A stretch of 33,033 nt of DNA from Saccharospirillaceae bacterium. GTDB taxonomy: Bacteria; Pseudomonadota; Gammaproteobacteria; Pseudomonadales; Natronospirillaceae. Under the pieces are notes generated by a model. It was not told where the DNA came from and made no database searches. It was given only the letters and a program-made list of their open reading frames with translations. The translations under genes and the position numbers were made by a program. The stretch's first letter is position 1. The number at the start of each line of letters is the position of its first letter. Positions 6,733 through 15,262 of the stretch are shown in pieces. The stretch is taken from NCBI GenBank assembly GCA_007116635.1, contig SKIB01000116.1, forward strand, positions 1-33,033, read 5' to 3'.

Positions 6733-7959
6733 TCAGCCATGCTGCCACTGGCGTATGAACTCGGACTTGGGGTCATAGCGTTGCTGTTGCCTGTTAATGT
6801 CAAACACATGAGGCTTTTGACTGGCCGGATGATGTCCGGCTATGTAGGCCCAATTGCCATAATTGCTGGCAGGATCGTAGTCCAGTAACTGCTGTTCAAA
6901 CCAGACCGCACCGTATTGCCAGGGCAGGCCTAGATCATGCACCAGATAAGAAGCCGTGATCTGTCGGGCGCGGTTACTGATGAAGCCGGTTTGCTGCAGT
7001 TGGTGCTGAATGGCGTTAATCAAGGGGTGCTTGGTTTGCGCCAGACACCAGTGTTGCAGCAAGCTGGCCTGCCTAGGGCTAAGTTCTGGCGTTTTGGCGT
7101 ATAGCCTTGCCTGCAGTTGTCGTGCCAGCCAGTGAAAGTAGTGCCGCCAATAGAGTTCATAAATCAATGCTTGGGTGGACTCGTTGCTGCCCAATTGTTG
7201 CTCATGGGCCCTGATCTGTTGGTATAGATGGCGCACCGACAGGCTACCAAGGCTGAGGCCAACACTCATGCCGCTGTAATTGCCTAAACCAAGGAAGGCA
7301 TTACGGCTTTGTTTGTAGTGCCTGACCTGCTGTTTGTGCCATAGGTACTGCTCTAGCCAGGGCTGATAATCACTGCTGCTGATGGGCTGCTGCCAGTCTT
7401 GGCGGCATGACTTGGTAGGCCAGTGCAGATCAATGCTCTGTGCCTGAATAGACTCGGGGTGCAGATCCAACTCGGGTTTGAGCGGCTCCTGATTCTGCAA
7501 GTAATAAAACGCCGTGAAGCGGCCAATGTGCTTAGCCCCACCTCTAGTTTGCTCTGGGCTTAACAGTTGGTTGTCGCCTAGGCACTGTATGCTGCAAGGT
7601 AGGGGTGTTTGACAAGGCAGCTTGGTCAGCCATTGAGTTTTTTGCTGGTCGTATTGCGCATCGGTCAGCAAAAGGCAACTTTGATTGGGCGGCAACAGCC
7701 TAGGGATCAGCTGTTGAGCGGGCTCTAGGCTGATGTTGAGGCACTGGCCCAGTTTGGCCAATTGTTGCTGCAAGTCGAGGGCAGCCCTGAGCCAAGCCTC
7801 AAGGCTCAGGCCGCTTGCTTGGGGTAGCCATTGGCTTTCAGGGTTGCTTGCTTGCCAAGGGCAGGCGAGCAAAATGATCGGACCCGGTGTTCTTAGGGCC
7901 AGGGCTAGGCTTGGGTTGTCTTGCAGTCGTAGTTGTCGATCCAGCCAAAGAATGCGCAT
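6733..7959 (-). CDS. Cryptochrome DASH / DNA photolyase family protein
   Basis: A 408-residue flavoprotein of the photolyase/cryptochrome family. The N-terminal antenna-type domain begins MRILWLDRQLRLQDNPSLAL. The FAD-binding helical domain has ELYWRHYFHWLARQL, FISNRARQITASYLVHDLGL, PWQYGAVWFEQQLLDYD and SNYGNWAYIAG. The SNYGNW signature and RARQ...ASYLVHDLGL are DASH-type, whereas class I CPD photolyases usually have SNNGGW. DASH proteins repair CPDs mainly in single-stranded DNA and may have light-signalling roles. The length is slightly short for the family. It converges on copCD with a 48-bp gap. Its upstream neighbour, the SBF gene, ends at a terminator 8024-8050, so it probably has its own promoter between them. 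Confidence 0.87.
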   Translation of the reverse strand: MRILWLDRQLRLQDNPSLALALRTPGPIILLACPWQASNPESQWLPQASGLSLEAWLRAALDLQQQLAKLGQCLNISLEPAQQLIPRLLPPNQSCLLLTDAQYDQQKTQWLTKLPCQTPLPCSIQCLGDNQLLSPEQTRGGAKHIGRFTAFYYLQNQEPLKPELDLHPESIQAQSIDLHWPTKSCRQDWQQPISSSDYQPWLEQYLWHKQQVRHYKQSRNAFLGLGNYSGMSVGLSLGSLSVRHLYQQIRAHEQQLGSNESTQALIYELYWRHYFHWLARQLQARLYAKTPELSPRQASLLQHWCLAQTKHPLINAIQHQLQQTGFISNRARQITASYLVHDLGLPWQYGAVWFEQQLLDYDPASNYGNWAYIAGHHPASQKPHVFDINRQQQRYDPKSEFIRQWQHG

Positions 7960-8023
7960 GCAGAGCTCGCTATTGTTTTCTTGCCTGTACGCAAGGGCTC
8001 AAATTTTGGCTTGGCCCTGCAAT

Positions 8024-8050
8024 AACAAAAAGGCTGCAGTAGCAGCCTTT
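8024..8050 (-). terminator. Terminator of the fadD-like/SBF transcription unit
   Basis: On the minus strand AAAGGCTGC, loop TACT, GCAGCCTTT is followed by a further T run (TTGTT). It lies just beyond the SBF gene stop at 8072 and before the photolyase start at 7959. Confidence 0.8.
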
Positions 8051-8071
8051 GGACATGATTAATGCAGTGCC

Positions 8072-8989
8072 CTAGGGCGCAGGGCTACCTGTACTGGCCG
8101 GTTCGATCTTGGCTTGATCCCTTGCCAGTTCCTCTCTAAAGGTCCACTTGCGGTAGAAAAAGGTCGCCGCCGTGGAATTGAGCACGATGAACAGGGAGTA
8201 CATCACTGGGATCAGCAGAATTTCTTGCTGAACGCTGCCGCTGAAGCTAAGGCTAACGATCAAGGCGGCCAAGGGGCCGTTTTGAATGCCCGTTTCTAGG
8301 GACACGGTGCGCGACTTTTGAGGATTTAAACCCAATAGGCGAGAAAAGAAGTAGCCAAAGTTAAAGCCAATCAGGCCGACCATGATGACCGCGATGTAAA
8401 CCGTCCAAGGGGTGGTCAGCAGTAACTGCCAGTTACGGGGTACCCAGGTGGCCAGTAAGAAAATAATCACCAGTGCACCCAAGATGCCGCCGGTCAGTTC
8501 CACCACGGCCCCGATGTTGGCATTTTTGCGCCTTAACCAGATGCCAATCAAGGTAGGAATCAAGAGCGCAAACAACAGTCTGGCGATCTGATCTGGCGGT
8601 ATGCGCAAGGCTTCATCAATGCCCTGAGTGTAGAGCTGCATCAGTAGCGGAACCATGACGAAGGCTGCCAGAGTCGAGCAAATGGTCATCATAATGCTCA
8701 GACTAAGCAGGCTGCGGGAAAAATAGGCAAAGATGTTGGAGGTGGTGCCACCGGGCATACAGCCGATCAAAACCATGCCGACCGTCTGAGCCGGAGTCAG
8801 ATTAAGCAGCCAAGACAAGCCAAAGGCGATCAAAGGCATCAGAGCGTACTGTGAGCTGAAACCTACGGCGATGGCTCGAGGTTGTTTAAAGGCAATGCGA
8901 AAATCTCGAAAGGTCAGGCTGGCGCCCATGCCGAACATGATAATGATCATCATGATCGACAGCAGACTTTCTTCAAAAGGGCTTAGCAT
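8072..8989 (-). CDS. Bile acid:sodium symporter (SBF/BASS) family transporter
   Basis: A 305-residue inner-membrane protein with about nine or ten hydrophobic segments. SBF signatures are clear: MFGMGASLTFRDFRIAFKQP near the start, IGCMPGGTTSNIFAYFSR in the middle, and SRTVSLETGIQNGPLAALIV in the crossover region that binds Na+ and substrate. Bacterial members carry diverse organic anions (pyruvate, pantoate, bile-acid-like sterols), so substrate is open. AGGAGG lies 6 bases before the ATG. It starts only 16 bp after the FadD-like gene on the same strand, so the two are probably one transcription unit: uptake of a carboxylate followed by CoA activation is an attractive but unproved reading. 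Confidence 0.9.
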   Translation of the reverse strand: MLSPFEESLLSIMMIIIMFGMGASLTFRDFRIAFKQPRAIAVGFSSQYALMPLIAFGLSWLLNLTPAQTVGMVLIGCMPGGTTSNIFAYFSRSLLSLSIMMTICSTLAAFVMVPLLMQLYTQGIDEALRIPPDQIARLLFALLIPTLIGIWLRRKNANIGAVVELTGGILGALVIIFLLATWVPRNWQLLLTTPWTVYIAVIMVGLIGFNFGYFFSRLLGLNPQKSRTVSLETGIQNGPLAALIVSLSFSGSVQQEILLIPVMYSLFIVLNSTAATFFYRKWTFREELARDQAKIEPASTGSPAP

Positions 8990-9005
8990 GGCAGCCTCCT
9001 AATCA

Positions 9006-10757
9006 TTAAGCAGCAGTGGATTGGCCCAAGGCCATGGCACGAACATCTTTACGCAGTACCTTACCCACAGGTGTTTTGGGTAGCTCAGCAACAAAGACGA
9101 CTTTCTTGGGAATCTTATAGGCAGCCAGCTCTTTTTTACAGTGCTTAATTAATGTAGCAGCGTCGAGGCCCTCTTCACGCAGCACCACATAGGCCTGAAC
9201 CTGTTCGCCGGTAAGGGGATCTGGCACCCCGACCACGGCGGATTCTTGTACCTGTTCAAGCCCTGCAATGGCCTCTTCTACCTCGTTAGGGTAGACATTA
9301 AAGCCGCTGACTAGAATTAGGTCTTTTTTACGGTCGACCAAGCGCAGGCGGCCATCGGGCTGCATGATGGCGATGTCGCCGGTGTAGAGCCAACCGTCAC
9401 GCAGGGCGTGCGCCGTTTCCTCCGGTTGCTGCCAGTAGCCCTGCATGATCTGTACGCCCTTGGCAATCAATTCGCCGGGCTGGCCCAGAGGCACGGTCTG
9501 GCCTTGGTCGTCTACCAGTCGCATCTGGGTGCCCGGTGTGGGTATGCCGATGCAGTCGGGTCTGGGGGCGGTCAGGGGGTTAAAGCAGAGCACGGGCGAG
9601 CTTTCGGTTAGGCCGTAACCCTCAACCAAGGGGCAGTTGATGGCCTTTTCCCAGCGCTCGGCCACGGTGGCGTGCAGTGCGGCACCACCCGCAAGGGCGA
9701 CTTTTAGATGCTTAGGCGGGAATGCGGTAAACCACTCTTCGTTTAACAGTGCGTTGTAGAGGGTGTTAACCCCGGTCATCCAACTGATGGGGTAGTTGTC
9801 AAAGGCGCGTTGGCAGTTTTGGATCGGGCGAGGGCTGGGCACTAGGATGTTGTGCGCACCCTGATGCCAAAATTCCAATAAGTTCACACTAAAAGCGAAG
9901 ATGTGGTACAGGGGCAGGGCGGTCAGAACGGTTTCTTGGCCGCTGAGCAGATGGCCTTGCACCAGACTGTCCATTTGTTCAACATTGCCGAGCAGGTTGC
10001 CGTGGCTAAGCACGGCGCCCTTGGCTACCCCTGTGGTGCCACCCGTGTATTGCAGCAAGGCCGTATCGGCGCGAGTTAGGCCTTGCCAATAATCCTTGAT
10101 GTTTAGGTTTTGTTCTTTTTGCCGCTGGCGACCCAGGTTAAGGGCTTGGTCCATGTCATGATGACTGAGCTGGTGCTTAGGGATCACTTGGTTCCAGTAT
10201 TTCAACACCAGCTTTAGCACGCCGCGTACCACGGGCGGAAACCACTGTGCCAGAGAGCTAACCACCACATGCTTAATGGGGGTTTGCTCAAGGATGTCTT
10301 GCAGCTTGTCGGTAAACATGTCGCAAACAATGATGGCCTTAACCCCAGCATCGCAAAACTGATGCTTCATCTCGCGGCGTTTGTAGAGCGGATTAACACT
10401 GGTAAGGATGCAGCCGGATTTTAATACACCCATCACGGCCACGGGCAAACTTAGGCAGTTAGGCATTTGCACCGCCACGCGATCGCCGGCCTGAAGGCCA
10501 AGCTCTGCTCGTAAGTAGTGGGCAAAGGCGGTCGACATTTCATCCACCTGAGCGTAGGTCAGGCTGCCGTTCATGCCATTGGGCATGCAGGTGGTAAAGG
10601 CTTTTTGCGCGCCGTATTTGGCTGCGGATTCGCTGAGCATCTCGGGGATGCTGTGCCAGTGGTGGCTGCTTTTGGCTTGGCCTTGGTGCAGGGCTAACTG
10701 GGCAGGGCTGTACAGTTTGACCCAGGGGGCTTGATCGTAGACGGCATCATTGGACAT
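9006..10757 (-). CDS. fadD: Long-chain fatty acid-CoA ligase (FadD-like)
   Basis: A 583-residue AMP-forming acyl-CoA synthetase. The P-loop/AMP signature YTGGTTGVAKGAVLSHGNL lies near residue 240; EGYGLTESSPVLCFNP follows, then YTGDIAIMQPDGRLRLVDRK with the fatty-acid signature KDLILVSGFNVYPNEVEEAI, and the catalytic C-terminal Lys in PKTPVGKVLRKDVRA. It activates fatty acids to acyl-CoA for beta-oxidation or lipid synthesis at the inner membrane. I chose the ATG at 10757 (MSNDAVYDQAPW); an in-frame TTG at 10775 adds six residues without better support. The SBF transporter gene follows 16 bp downstream. An inverted repeat at 10842-10855 lies in the upstream region. Chain-length preference cannot be read from sequence. 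Confidence 0.9.
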   Translation of the reverse strand: MSNDAVYDQAPWVKLYSPAQLALHQGQAKSSHHWHSIPEMLSESAAKYGAQKAFTTCMPNGMNGSLTYAQVDEMSTAFAHYLRAELGLQAGDRVAVQMPNCLSLPVAVMGVLKSGCILTSVNPLYKRREMKHQFCDAGVKAIIVCDMFTDKLQDILEQTPIKHVVVSSLAQWFPPVVRGVLKLVLKYWNQVIPKHQLSHHDMDQALNLGRQRQKEQNLNIKDYWQGLTRADTALLQYTGGTTGVAKGAVLSHGNLLGNVEQMDSLVQGHLLSGQETVLTALPLYHIFAFSVNLLEFWHQGAHNILVPSPRPIQNCQRAFDNYPISWMTGVNTLYNALLNEEWFTAFPPKHLKVALAGGAALHATVAERWEKAINCPLVEGYGLTESSPVLCFNPLTAPRPDCIGIPTPGTQMRLVDDQGQTVPLGQPGELIAKGVQIMQGYWQQPEETAHALRDGWLYTGDIAIMQPDGRLRLVDRKKDLILVSGFNVYPNEVEEAIAGLEQVQESAVVGVPDPLTGEQVQAYVVLREEGLDAATLIKHCKKELAAYKIPKKVVFVAELPKTPVGKVLRKDVRAMALGQSTAA

Positions 10758-10841
10758 CAAATACTCACTTAACAAAGCTTGTTTGTTTTATGCCTGAGAT
10801 AGTTAACTTATAGCACAAAGAACAGAGGTCGCTGACTTTGG

Positions 10842-10855
10842 TTAGCGTTTGCTAA
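10842..10855. promoter_or_regulatory. Inverted repeat upstream of fadD-like gene
   Basis: TTAGC, GTTT, GCTAA is a perfect 5-bp inverted repeat about 85 bases before the chosen fadD start, close to the likely promoter. The position suits an operator of a fatty-acid regulator. It does not clearly match the E. coli FadR or Pseudomonas PsrA consensus as I know them, so the protein is unassigned. Confidence 0.3.
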
Positions 10856-11031
10856 TACCATCAGGGTATAAAAAGGTGACAAAAAGGCAATATGGCTGTT
10901 ATACCATGACGAGCAGCGCAGAGAAAAGCCTTTATGATTAAGGCCTTAGGGCTGATAGCAGGGCATTTTAATGGCTGTAAGGGCTAAGGGATGCTTTGCT
11001 TATCCAAGATAAGATCCGAGTCAAGATCAAG

Positions 11032-11053
11032 CCCTTGGCTCATTTGCCAAGGG
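11032..11053 (-). terminator. Candidate terminator of the trpREG operon
   Basis: CCCTTGGC (11032-11039), loop TCATTT, GCCAAGGG (11046-11053) is a perfect 8-bp stem about 33 bases beyond the trpG stop. On the minus strand only a poor T tract follows (CTTGATCTT), so efficiency is doubtful. Confidence 0.45.
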
Positions 11054-11085
11054 TGTTTTGCAGTTCATTACAGCGCTGGCGATCA

Positions 11086-11745
11086 TTACAGTGCCAAAAA
11101 GTTAGCCACCAGCTCTTTGCCGGCTTCGGTGGCGAAGGACTCGGGGTGGAACTGTATGCCATGGATGGGGTATTGCCGATGCTGTACGCCCATGATGTCA
11201 AAGTCGCCGCCCTTGGCAATGACCTCAGGGCGGTCAAAGTCTTGCACGGCTAGATCACCCACCACGGCCGTGACCCTCAGGGAATTGGGCAGGCTTTGTG
11301 GCTCGGCCACCAGGGAGTGGTAGCGCATGATGTCCAAGGGATTAGGCACGCCAGCAAAGACCGAGCTGTTGTCATGAGTGACTGGGCTGATTTTACCGTG
11401 CATCGGTAGGCGCGCGCGTACTACCTTGCCACCAAATACATGGCAAATGCCCTGCATGCCGAGGCAGACGCCCAGCAGCGGGATGCTCGGCCCCAGCTCG
11501 CGAATGACCTGAGCGCAGACACCAAAGTAAGTCGGATCATCCGGTGAACCAGGCCCGGGTGAGATGATGATGCGGTCGGGCGCTAGGGCGCGAATTTGCT
11601 CTAGGCTTAGGGCGTCATTGCGTTTTACCAGCAGTTCAAACTGGCTTAATTTACCCTGCGAACGGCCCTGCTCCAAAATTTCACCCACAAACTGATAAAG
11701 GTTGTAGGTGAAGGAGTCGTAGTTATCAATGATCAATACTTTCAT
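11086..11745 (-). CDS. trpG: Anthranilate synthase glutamine amidotransferase subunit
   Basis: A 219-residue class I glutamine amidotransferase. It has the TrpG/PabA start LIIDNYDSFTYNLYQFVGE, the oxyanion region IIISPGPGSPDDPTYFG, the nucleophile motif LLGVCLGMQGICHVFGG with its Cys, VMRYHSL-type IMRYHSLVAE, and the His-Glu pair in GIQFHPESFATE. It releases ammonia from glutamine for the chorismate-binding subunit encoded just upstream; the two genes overlap by four bases (ATGA), which indicates coupled translation. In many proteobacteria one such subunit also serves PabB in folate synthesis; whether that is so here cannot be seen. Confidence 0.93.
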   Translation of the reverse strand: MKVLIIDNYDSFTYNLYQFVGEILEQGRSQGKLSQFELLVKRNDALSLEQIRALAPDRIIISPGPGSPDDPTYFGVCAQVIRELGPSIPLLGVCLGMQGICHVFGGKVVRARLPMHGKISPVTHDNSSVFAGVPNPLDIMRYHSLVAEPQSLPNSLRVTAVVGDLAVQDFDRPEVIAKGGDFDIMGVQHRQYPIHGIQFHPESFATEAGKELVANFLAL

Positions 11746-13124
11746 GACTGAGCCTCGGTAAACAAATCAAGCACTCGTTGCGTGCCGGCCAGTTTGCGCT
11801 GAATTTCTTGGTATTCGTCCGCGGCATTGGAGTCGAACACATTGCCACCGCAGGTTTGTACATAGGCCTTGCTGCCATGAGCAAACAGGGTGCGGATGGG
11901 GATGGCAAAGGTGCAGTCGCCAGTAAAGGCAAAGTGACCCAGAGCGCCACCATAGGGGCCGCGACCGTCTTCTTCTTGCTGGTTGATGATCTTCATGGCT
12001 TCGATCTTGGGTGCGCCGGTCAGGGTGCCGGCAGGGAAGTTGCTCGCTAGGGCCGAGAACATGTCTTCCTGATCGCTGATGATGCCTACGATTTCGCTGC
12101 TGATGTGCTGCACATGGCTGAAGCGCTTGATGTCCATTAGGCTGCGCACCTTGACCGTGCCAAAGCGTGCCACGCGGCCAATGTCGTTGCGATGCAGGTC
12201 GACCAGCATGTTGTGCTCGGCGATTTCTTTGGGGTCATTGAGCAATTTGCGCGCCAATTCTAGGTCTTCTTCGGCAGTGGCACCGCGTTTGGTGGTGCCT
12301 GCCAGAGGGTAGGTTTCCATTTCGCCTTGGCGCAAGCGAAACAGCAGCTCTGGGCTGGCGCCGATGATGCGCTGCTCACCGAACTTCATGAAGTACATTT
12401 GTGGCGATGGATTGGATTGGCGCAGCTGTTGGTAAAACTGCAGATAGTCGCCCTGGCATTGATACCAACGCTTAAAGCCCACCTCGCATTGAAAGATTTT
12501 ACCGGCGCGGATGTCTTCTTTGACCTTCTGTACTGCCTCAGCGTGCTGCTCGCGGTTCATGCTGTCGCCCAGACACTGCACCCTAAAGTCTTCTCGAATC
12601 TGGTCTGCTTGGCTGAGCAAGGCTTGCAGTTCTGGCAGGCGATTGTTCTGGTAGTAGAAGTACAGCAGTTCGCCGGTCATCTTGTCGTAGATCAGGCCGT
12701 CGGTGAACAGGCCAAAACGAAAAGCATCAAACATCTCACTGCTCTGAATGCTTAGGCTGGGCTCAAAGTAGTTCATGGCGTCGTAGCCCAGGTAGCCAGT
12801 TAAGCCGCCGCAATAGAGGCGTGAGATGACATTCTGCGGCATCAGTTCACGCAGGCGATAGTAAGGATTGGCGCACTGCTCAGACTCAAGTTGTCCATCA
12901 CGGTGCTGCAAAAACAGCTCTTGGCCACGGGCATAGAGTTGGTAATCTGGGTCAAAGCCGATGATGGAGTGGCGCGCCATGTGGCTTTCTTCACCCAAGG
13001 ACTCGAGCAAAAAGCATTGTTGGTATTGCTGTTCAATTTTCTTGAACAGGGCAAACACATCCAGCTCGGTGTTTAGGGGCAAATACTTAGGTTTGCGCGG
13101 CAGTTGTATGCGAGTTTGAATCAT
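11742..13124 (-). CDS. trpE: Anthranilate synthase component I
   Basis: A 460-residue chorismate-utilising enzyme. The N-terminal domain contains FLLESLGEESHMARHSIIGF; the LLES element forms the tryptophan feedback site in TrpE. The chorismate-binding domain has IFQCEVGFKRWYQ, IIGASPELLFRL, YPLAGTTKRGATAEED, EHNMLVDLHRNDIGRVA, FPAGTLTGAPKIEAM and GRGPYGGALGHFAF. The Ala in PLAGT is TrpE-like, where PabB normally has Lys (PIKGT), so anthranilate rather than aminodeoxychorismate synthesis is favoured. The gene lies 8 bp after trpR and overlaps trpG by 4 bp. No trp leader peptide or attenuator is visible; control appears to be by TrpR through the shared promoter. trpDCBA genes are not in the window. 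Confidence 0.92.
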   Translation of the reverse strand: MIQTRIQLPRKPKYLPLNTELDVFALFKKIEQQYQQCFLLESLGEESHMARHSIIGFDPDYQLYARGQELFLQHRDGQLESEQCANPYYRLRELMPQNVISRLYCGGLTGYLGYDAMNYFEPSLSIQSSEMFDAFRFGLFTDGLIYDKMTGELLYFYYQNNRLPELQALLSQADQIREDFRVQCLGDSMNREQHAEAVQKVKEDIRAGKIFQCEVGFKRWYQCQGDYLQFYQQLRQSNPSPQMYFMKFGEQRIIGASPELLFRLRQGEMETYPLAGTTKRGATAEEDLELARKLLNDPKEIAEHNMLVDLHRNDIGRVARFGTVKVRSLMDIKRFSHVQHISSEIVGIISDQEDMFSALASNFPAGTLTGAPKIEAMKIINQQEEDGRGPYGGALGHFAFTGDCTFAIPIRTLFAHGSKAYVQTCGGNVFDSNAADEYQEIQRKLAGTQRVLDLFTEAQS

Positions 13125-13132
13125 AATGGGCT

Positions 13133-13444
13133 CTACTCTGGGCCAGAGGTGGGCGGGCTAAGGGATGCAGGCTGCTGCGTCTGTTTGGGTTGCTGTGACT
13201 GTTTTGGTCGCTGCGCTAGGGCGCGTGCACCGCGAGATACCGTAGCGATGCCAACGCCCAGCTGTTGGGCAATCTGCCGCTGCGGCATTCCCTGCTGCAA
13301 CAAGCGGATGATTTGCAGCCGCTTGGCAATCTCTTGGTATTCGCTGGGCGACAATAATTGCTGCAAGGCCTGATGCAGTTGCTCAGGCCTTGACTGTTGC
13401 AATAAAAAAGTCAGCAGCTGTTGTTGCAGTTCGTTTGTATTCAT
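13133..13444 (-). CDS. trpR: Trp operon repressor
   Basis: A 103-residue TrpR-family repressor. The core matches E. coli TrpR: LLSPSEYQEIAKRLQIIRLL followed by the helix-turn-helix PQRQIAQQLGVGIATVSRGA. The tryptophan-contacting Arg residues (in KRLQ and SRGA) are kept, while the E. coli Ser positions after RG are Ala here. A Gln/Pro-rich tail of about 22 residues follows the fold. It is the first gene of an operon with trpE and trpG, whereas in enteric bacteria trpR is a separate gene. Its start codon lies inside a perfect palindrome that resembles the TrpR operator and has no Shine-Dalgarno sequence before it, so autoregulation and a leaderless mRNA are likely. Confidence 0.92.
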   Translation of the reverse strand: MNTNELQQQLLTFLLQQSRPEQLHQALQQLLSPSEYQEIAKRLQIIRLLQQGMPQRQIAQQLGVGIATVSRGARALAQRPKQSQQPKQTQQPASLSPPTSGPE

Positions 13445-13480
13445 GTACTAGTACATTATCAGAACCGATTTGGCTGTCAA
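13443..13480 (-). promoter_or_regulatory. trpREG promoter with TrpR-like operator
   Basis: ATGTACTAGTACAT (13443-13456) is a perfect 14-bp palindrome containing GTACTAGTAC, the half-site core of the E. coli trp operator family. It includes the trpR start codon (13442-13444). Upstream on the minus strand lies a perfect -35 TTGACA (13475-13480) and a -10 candidate TAATGT (13453-13458, 16-bp spacer; the better GATAAT at 13455-13460 has only 14). The operator overlaps the -10, and transcription would begin at or within about three bases of the ATG. Confidence 0.75.
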
Positions 13481-13506
13481 GGTTTGGTTTTACAATATGT
13501 TGAGGG

Positions 13507-13528
13507 ATCCTGCGACTGCGCGTAGGAT
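13507..13528. repeat. Dispersed hairpin repeat, copy 2
   Basis: ATCCTGCG (13507-13514), loop ACTGCG, CGTAGGAT (13521-13528) has the same 8-6-8 geometry as the hairpin at 211-232 and a loop differing by one base. It lies between the aer-like stop and the trpR promoter. The flank carries GATGATG, GCAGGATAA and GCTGGGTTA elements at about 20-base spacing, like the tail of copy 1. Confidence 0.55.
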
Positions 13529-13571
13529 GATGCCCTTGTTGGTGCAGGATAACGCCTGTGTTAGTGCTGGG

Positions 13572-15134
13572 TTAGCCAGTGCGTCGGAAGCGTTCAATGG
13601 TGTTGGTTTGTTGTTTTACCTGCTGTTCTAATTCATGGCTGGCCTGAATCACACTGTTGGATTGCGCGGTTAATTCCTGGGTTAACCGCAGCACCAGCTC
13701 ACTGTTTTGCCCAATCTCAGTGGTGGCCAAATGTTGTTGGTCGGTTTGATCCTTGATGGATTGCTGTTGTTGCTCTGCTAAGTGAATGACTTCAACCAAT
13801 TGCGAAAATATTTGTTCGGTTTCTTGGCTGTCCGCTTCGCTCTGAGCGCTGGTTTCTAGGCTGTTGTTAATGGCTTGAACCATGTTCTCAGTGTTGCGCG
13901 CCAGTTGTTCAATGATGCTACCAATGCTGCTGGTGCTCTGCTGAGTTTTTTGCGCCAGATGGCGAACTTCATCCGCAACCACGGCAAAACCTCGGCCCTG
14001 ATCACCGGCTCGGGCAGCTTCAATCGCGGCATTAAGGGCTAAGAGGTTGGTTTGCTCTGCAATGTCAGCAATCACGCCCAGAATTTTGCTGATCTCTTTG
14101 CTGTCATGCTCAAGGTGGGCTGCACTTCGTTGGGAAACCTGCATGGATTGCACCAGGGTTTGGCGCAGGTGATGGCTTTGCTGGAGCTGCTTTTGCCCTT
14201 GATCACTGGCTTGCTGGGCATTCTTCATCACGCCAAGCATCTGCTCATTGGCCTGTCGAATGCCCTCAATACTTTGGCTCAGTTGTTCTATGGCGGCAGC
14301 GATACTGCTGGTCTGTTGCTCTGTTTGACCAATGCTCTGTTGTTGCAAGTGCATTTGGCCATTGTTGCTCTCGGCCAGTTGCTTGACCCTTTTGCCCTGC
14401 TGGCCCAGTCGTTCCAGTACGGTATGCAAATGGCGGCGGTGAAAGCTGTCCAGCATACGAGTTTTAGCGGCAAGGTTGATTTGGCCTTGGTAAATGTAAC
14501 AACTGAGGTCGTCGCCATGAAAAGAACCCATCAGAGCGCTGATATTGCTGATCATGGTTTGAATGTATAGTCCAGCCATAAAGAGTTGTAATGGCCATAG
14601 GGCTTGCCACCAAACCGAACTGCCCAGTAAAACCAGAGCCAGTAAGATGGCCAATAGGGGTGTGCTGTAGATGAGACTGGTTTGATGTACCAACCAGACT
14701 CTGTGCAGCAGTCCAATGGCTGAACGGTTATTTTGCAGGCGCTGGTAGCAGGCTTCGGCCCGGTGAATGGCCTCTGGTTTAGCTTGTTGGCGTACCGACT
14801 CATAGCCCACGATCTGGCCCTGATCAAAAACAGGGGTGACATAGGCATCGACCCAATAATGGTCGCCATCAGAACAGCGGTTTTTGATCACACCGCGAAA
14901 GGGCTTGCCGGCCTTGAGTTGCTGCCACATGAACTCAAACACTTGCTGCGGCATATCGGGGTGGCGAACAATGTTATGTGCTTGGCCTAATAACTGCTGT
15001 TCGCTGAATTTGCCGATGCGGCAGAAGTCAGCATTGGTTTCAGTGATCACCCCCTTTAGATTGGTGATGGAGATCAGCTGATCTTGAGGGGTTAGGGTGA
15101 CTTCTTTGCCTGTCACGGGTCCATTGTTGCGCAT
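13572..15134 (-). CDS. Aer-like PAS methyl-accepting chemotaxis protein
   Basis: A 520-residue energy-taxis receptor. An N-terminal cytoplasmic PAS domain (about residues 15-120) matches Aer: [39 protein letters not shown] and GYESVRQQA; Aer binds FAD here to sense redox state. A hydrophobic membrane-anchoring stretch lies near residues 155-200. The signalling domain ends with the conserved hairpin [36 protein letters not shown], which contacts CheA/CheW. There is no C-terminal CheR-binding pentapeptide, as in Aer. Two ATGs (15140, 15134) are possible; AAGG is better spaced from 15134. It is a single gene without neighbouring che genes. FAD binding is inferred from PAS similarity. Confidence 0.88.
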   Translation of the reverse strand: MRNNGPVTGKEVTLTPQDQLISITNLKGVITETNADFCRIGKFSEQQLLGQAHNIVRHPDMPQQVFEFMWQQLKAGKPFRGVIKNRCSDGDHYWVDAYVTPVFDQGQIVGYESVRQQAKPEAIHRAEACYQRLQNNRSAIGLLHRVWLVHQTSLIYSTPLLAILLALVLLGSSVWWQALWPLQLFMAGLYIQTMISNISALMGSFHGDDLSCYIYQGQINLAAKTRMLDSFHRRHLHTVLERLGQQGKRVKQLAESNNGQMHLQQQSIGQTEQQTSSIAAAIEQLSQSIEGIRQANEQMLGVMKNAQQASDQGQKQLQQSHHLRQTLVQSMQVSQRSAAHLEHDSKEISKILGVIADIAEQTNLLALNAAIEAARAGDQGRGFAVVADEVRHLAQKTQQSTSSIGSIIEQLARNTENMVQAINNSLETSAQSEADSQETEQIFSQLVEVIHLAEQQQQSIKDQTDQQHLATTEIGQNSELVLRLTQELTAQSNSVIQASHELEQQVKQQTNTIERFRRTG

Positions 15135-15202
15135 GACCATTACCTTAGCAGTATCTGTATAAAAATCAGTTTAGACCAATTTTTTACTGGACAGGCATTA
15201 TT

Positions 15203-15241
15203 TTGCTGGCGATCATGGCGCCTAATTTTTAACGCCAGCAA
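15203..15241. promoter_or_regulatory. Inverted repeat in the uppP upstream region
   Basis: TTGCTGGCG (15203-15211) and CGCCAGCAA (15233-15241) are perfect complements 21 bases apart, ending 21 bases before the uppP ATG. It could be an operator or a 5'-UTR hairpin; no regulator is recognised. Confidence 0.35.
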
Positions 15242-15262
15242 TGATTCAGTAGGAGAGTAAAA

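Larger units (their letters stand above)
10758..11085. other. Region upstream of fadD-like gene and downstream of trpG
   Basis: About 330 bp without a gene. It holds a probable trpG-side hairpin (11032-11053), an inverted repeat TTAGC-GTTT-GCTAA (10842-10855), and on the minus strand TTGTCA near 10880 with an AT-rich stretch after it that could form the fadD promoter. Nothing else is recognised. Confidence 0.45.

Noticed and set aside
12327-12755. 142-codon plus-strand frame opposite trpE
   Set aside because: Lies entirely within the conserved trpE gene on the other strand; no family resemblance or start signal.
11742-13124. Reading the chorismate enzyme as PabB (folate pathway)
   Set aside because: The PLAGT motif has Ala where PabB normally has Lys, the LLES feedback element is present, and the gene is in an operon with trpR.
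14052-14570. 172-codon plus-strand frame inside the Aer-like gene
   Set aside because: Leu/Ala-rich translation expected opposite a Gln/Ala-rich coiled coil. The minus-strand gene is unambiguous.
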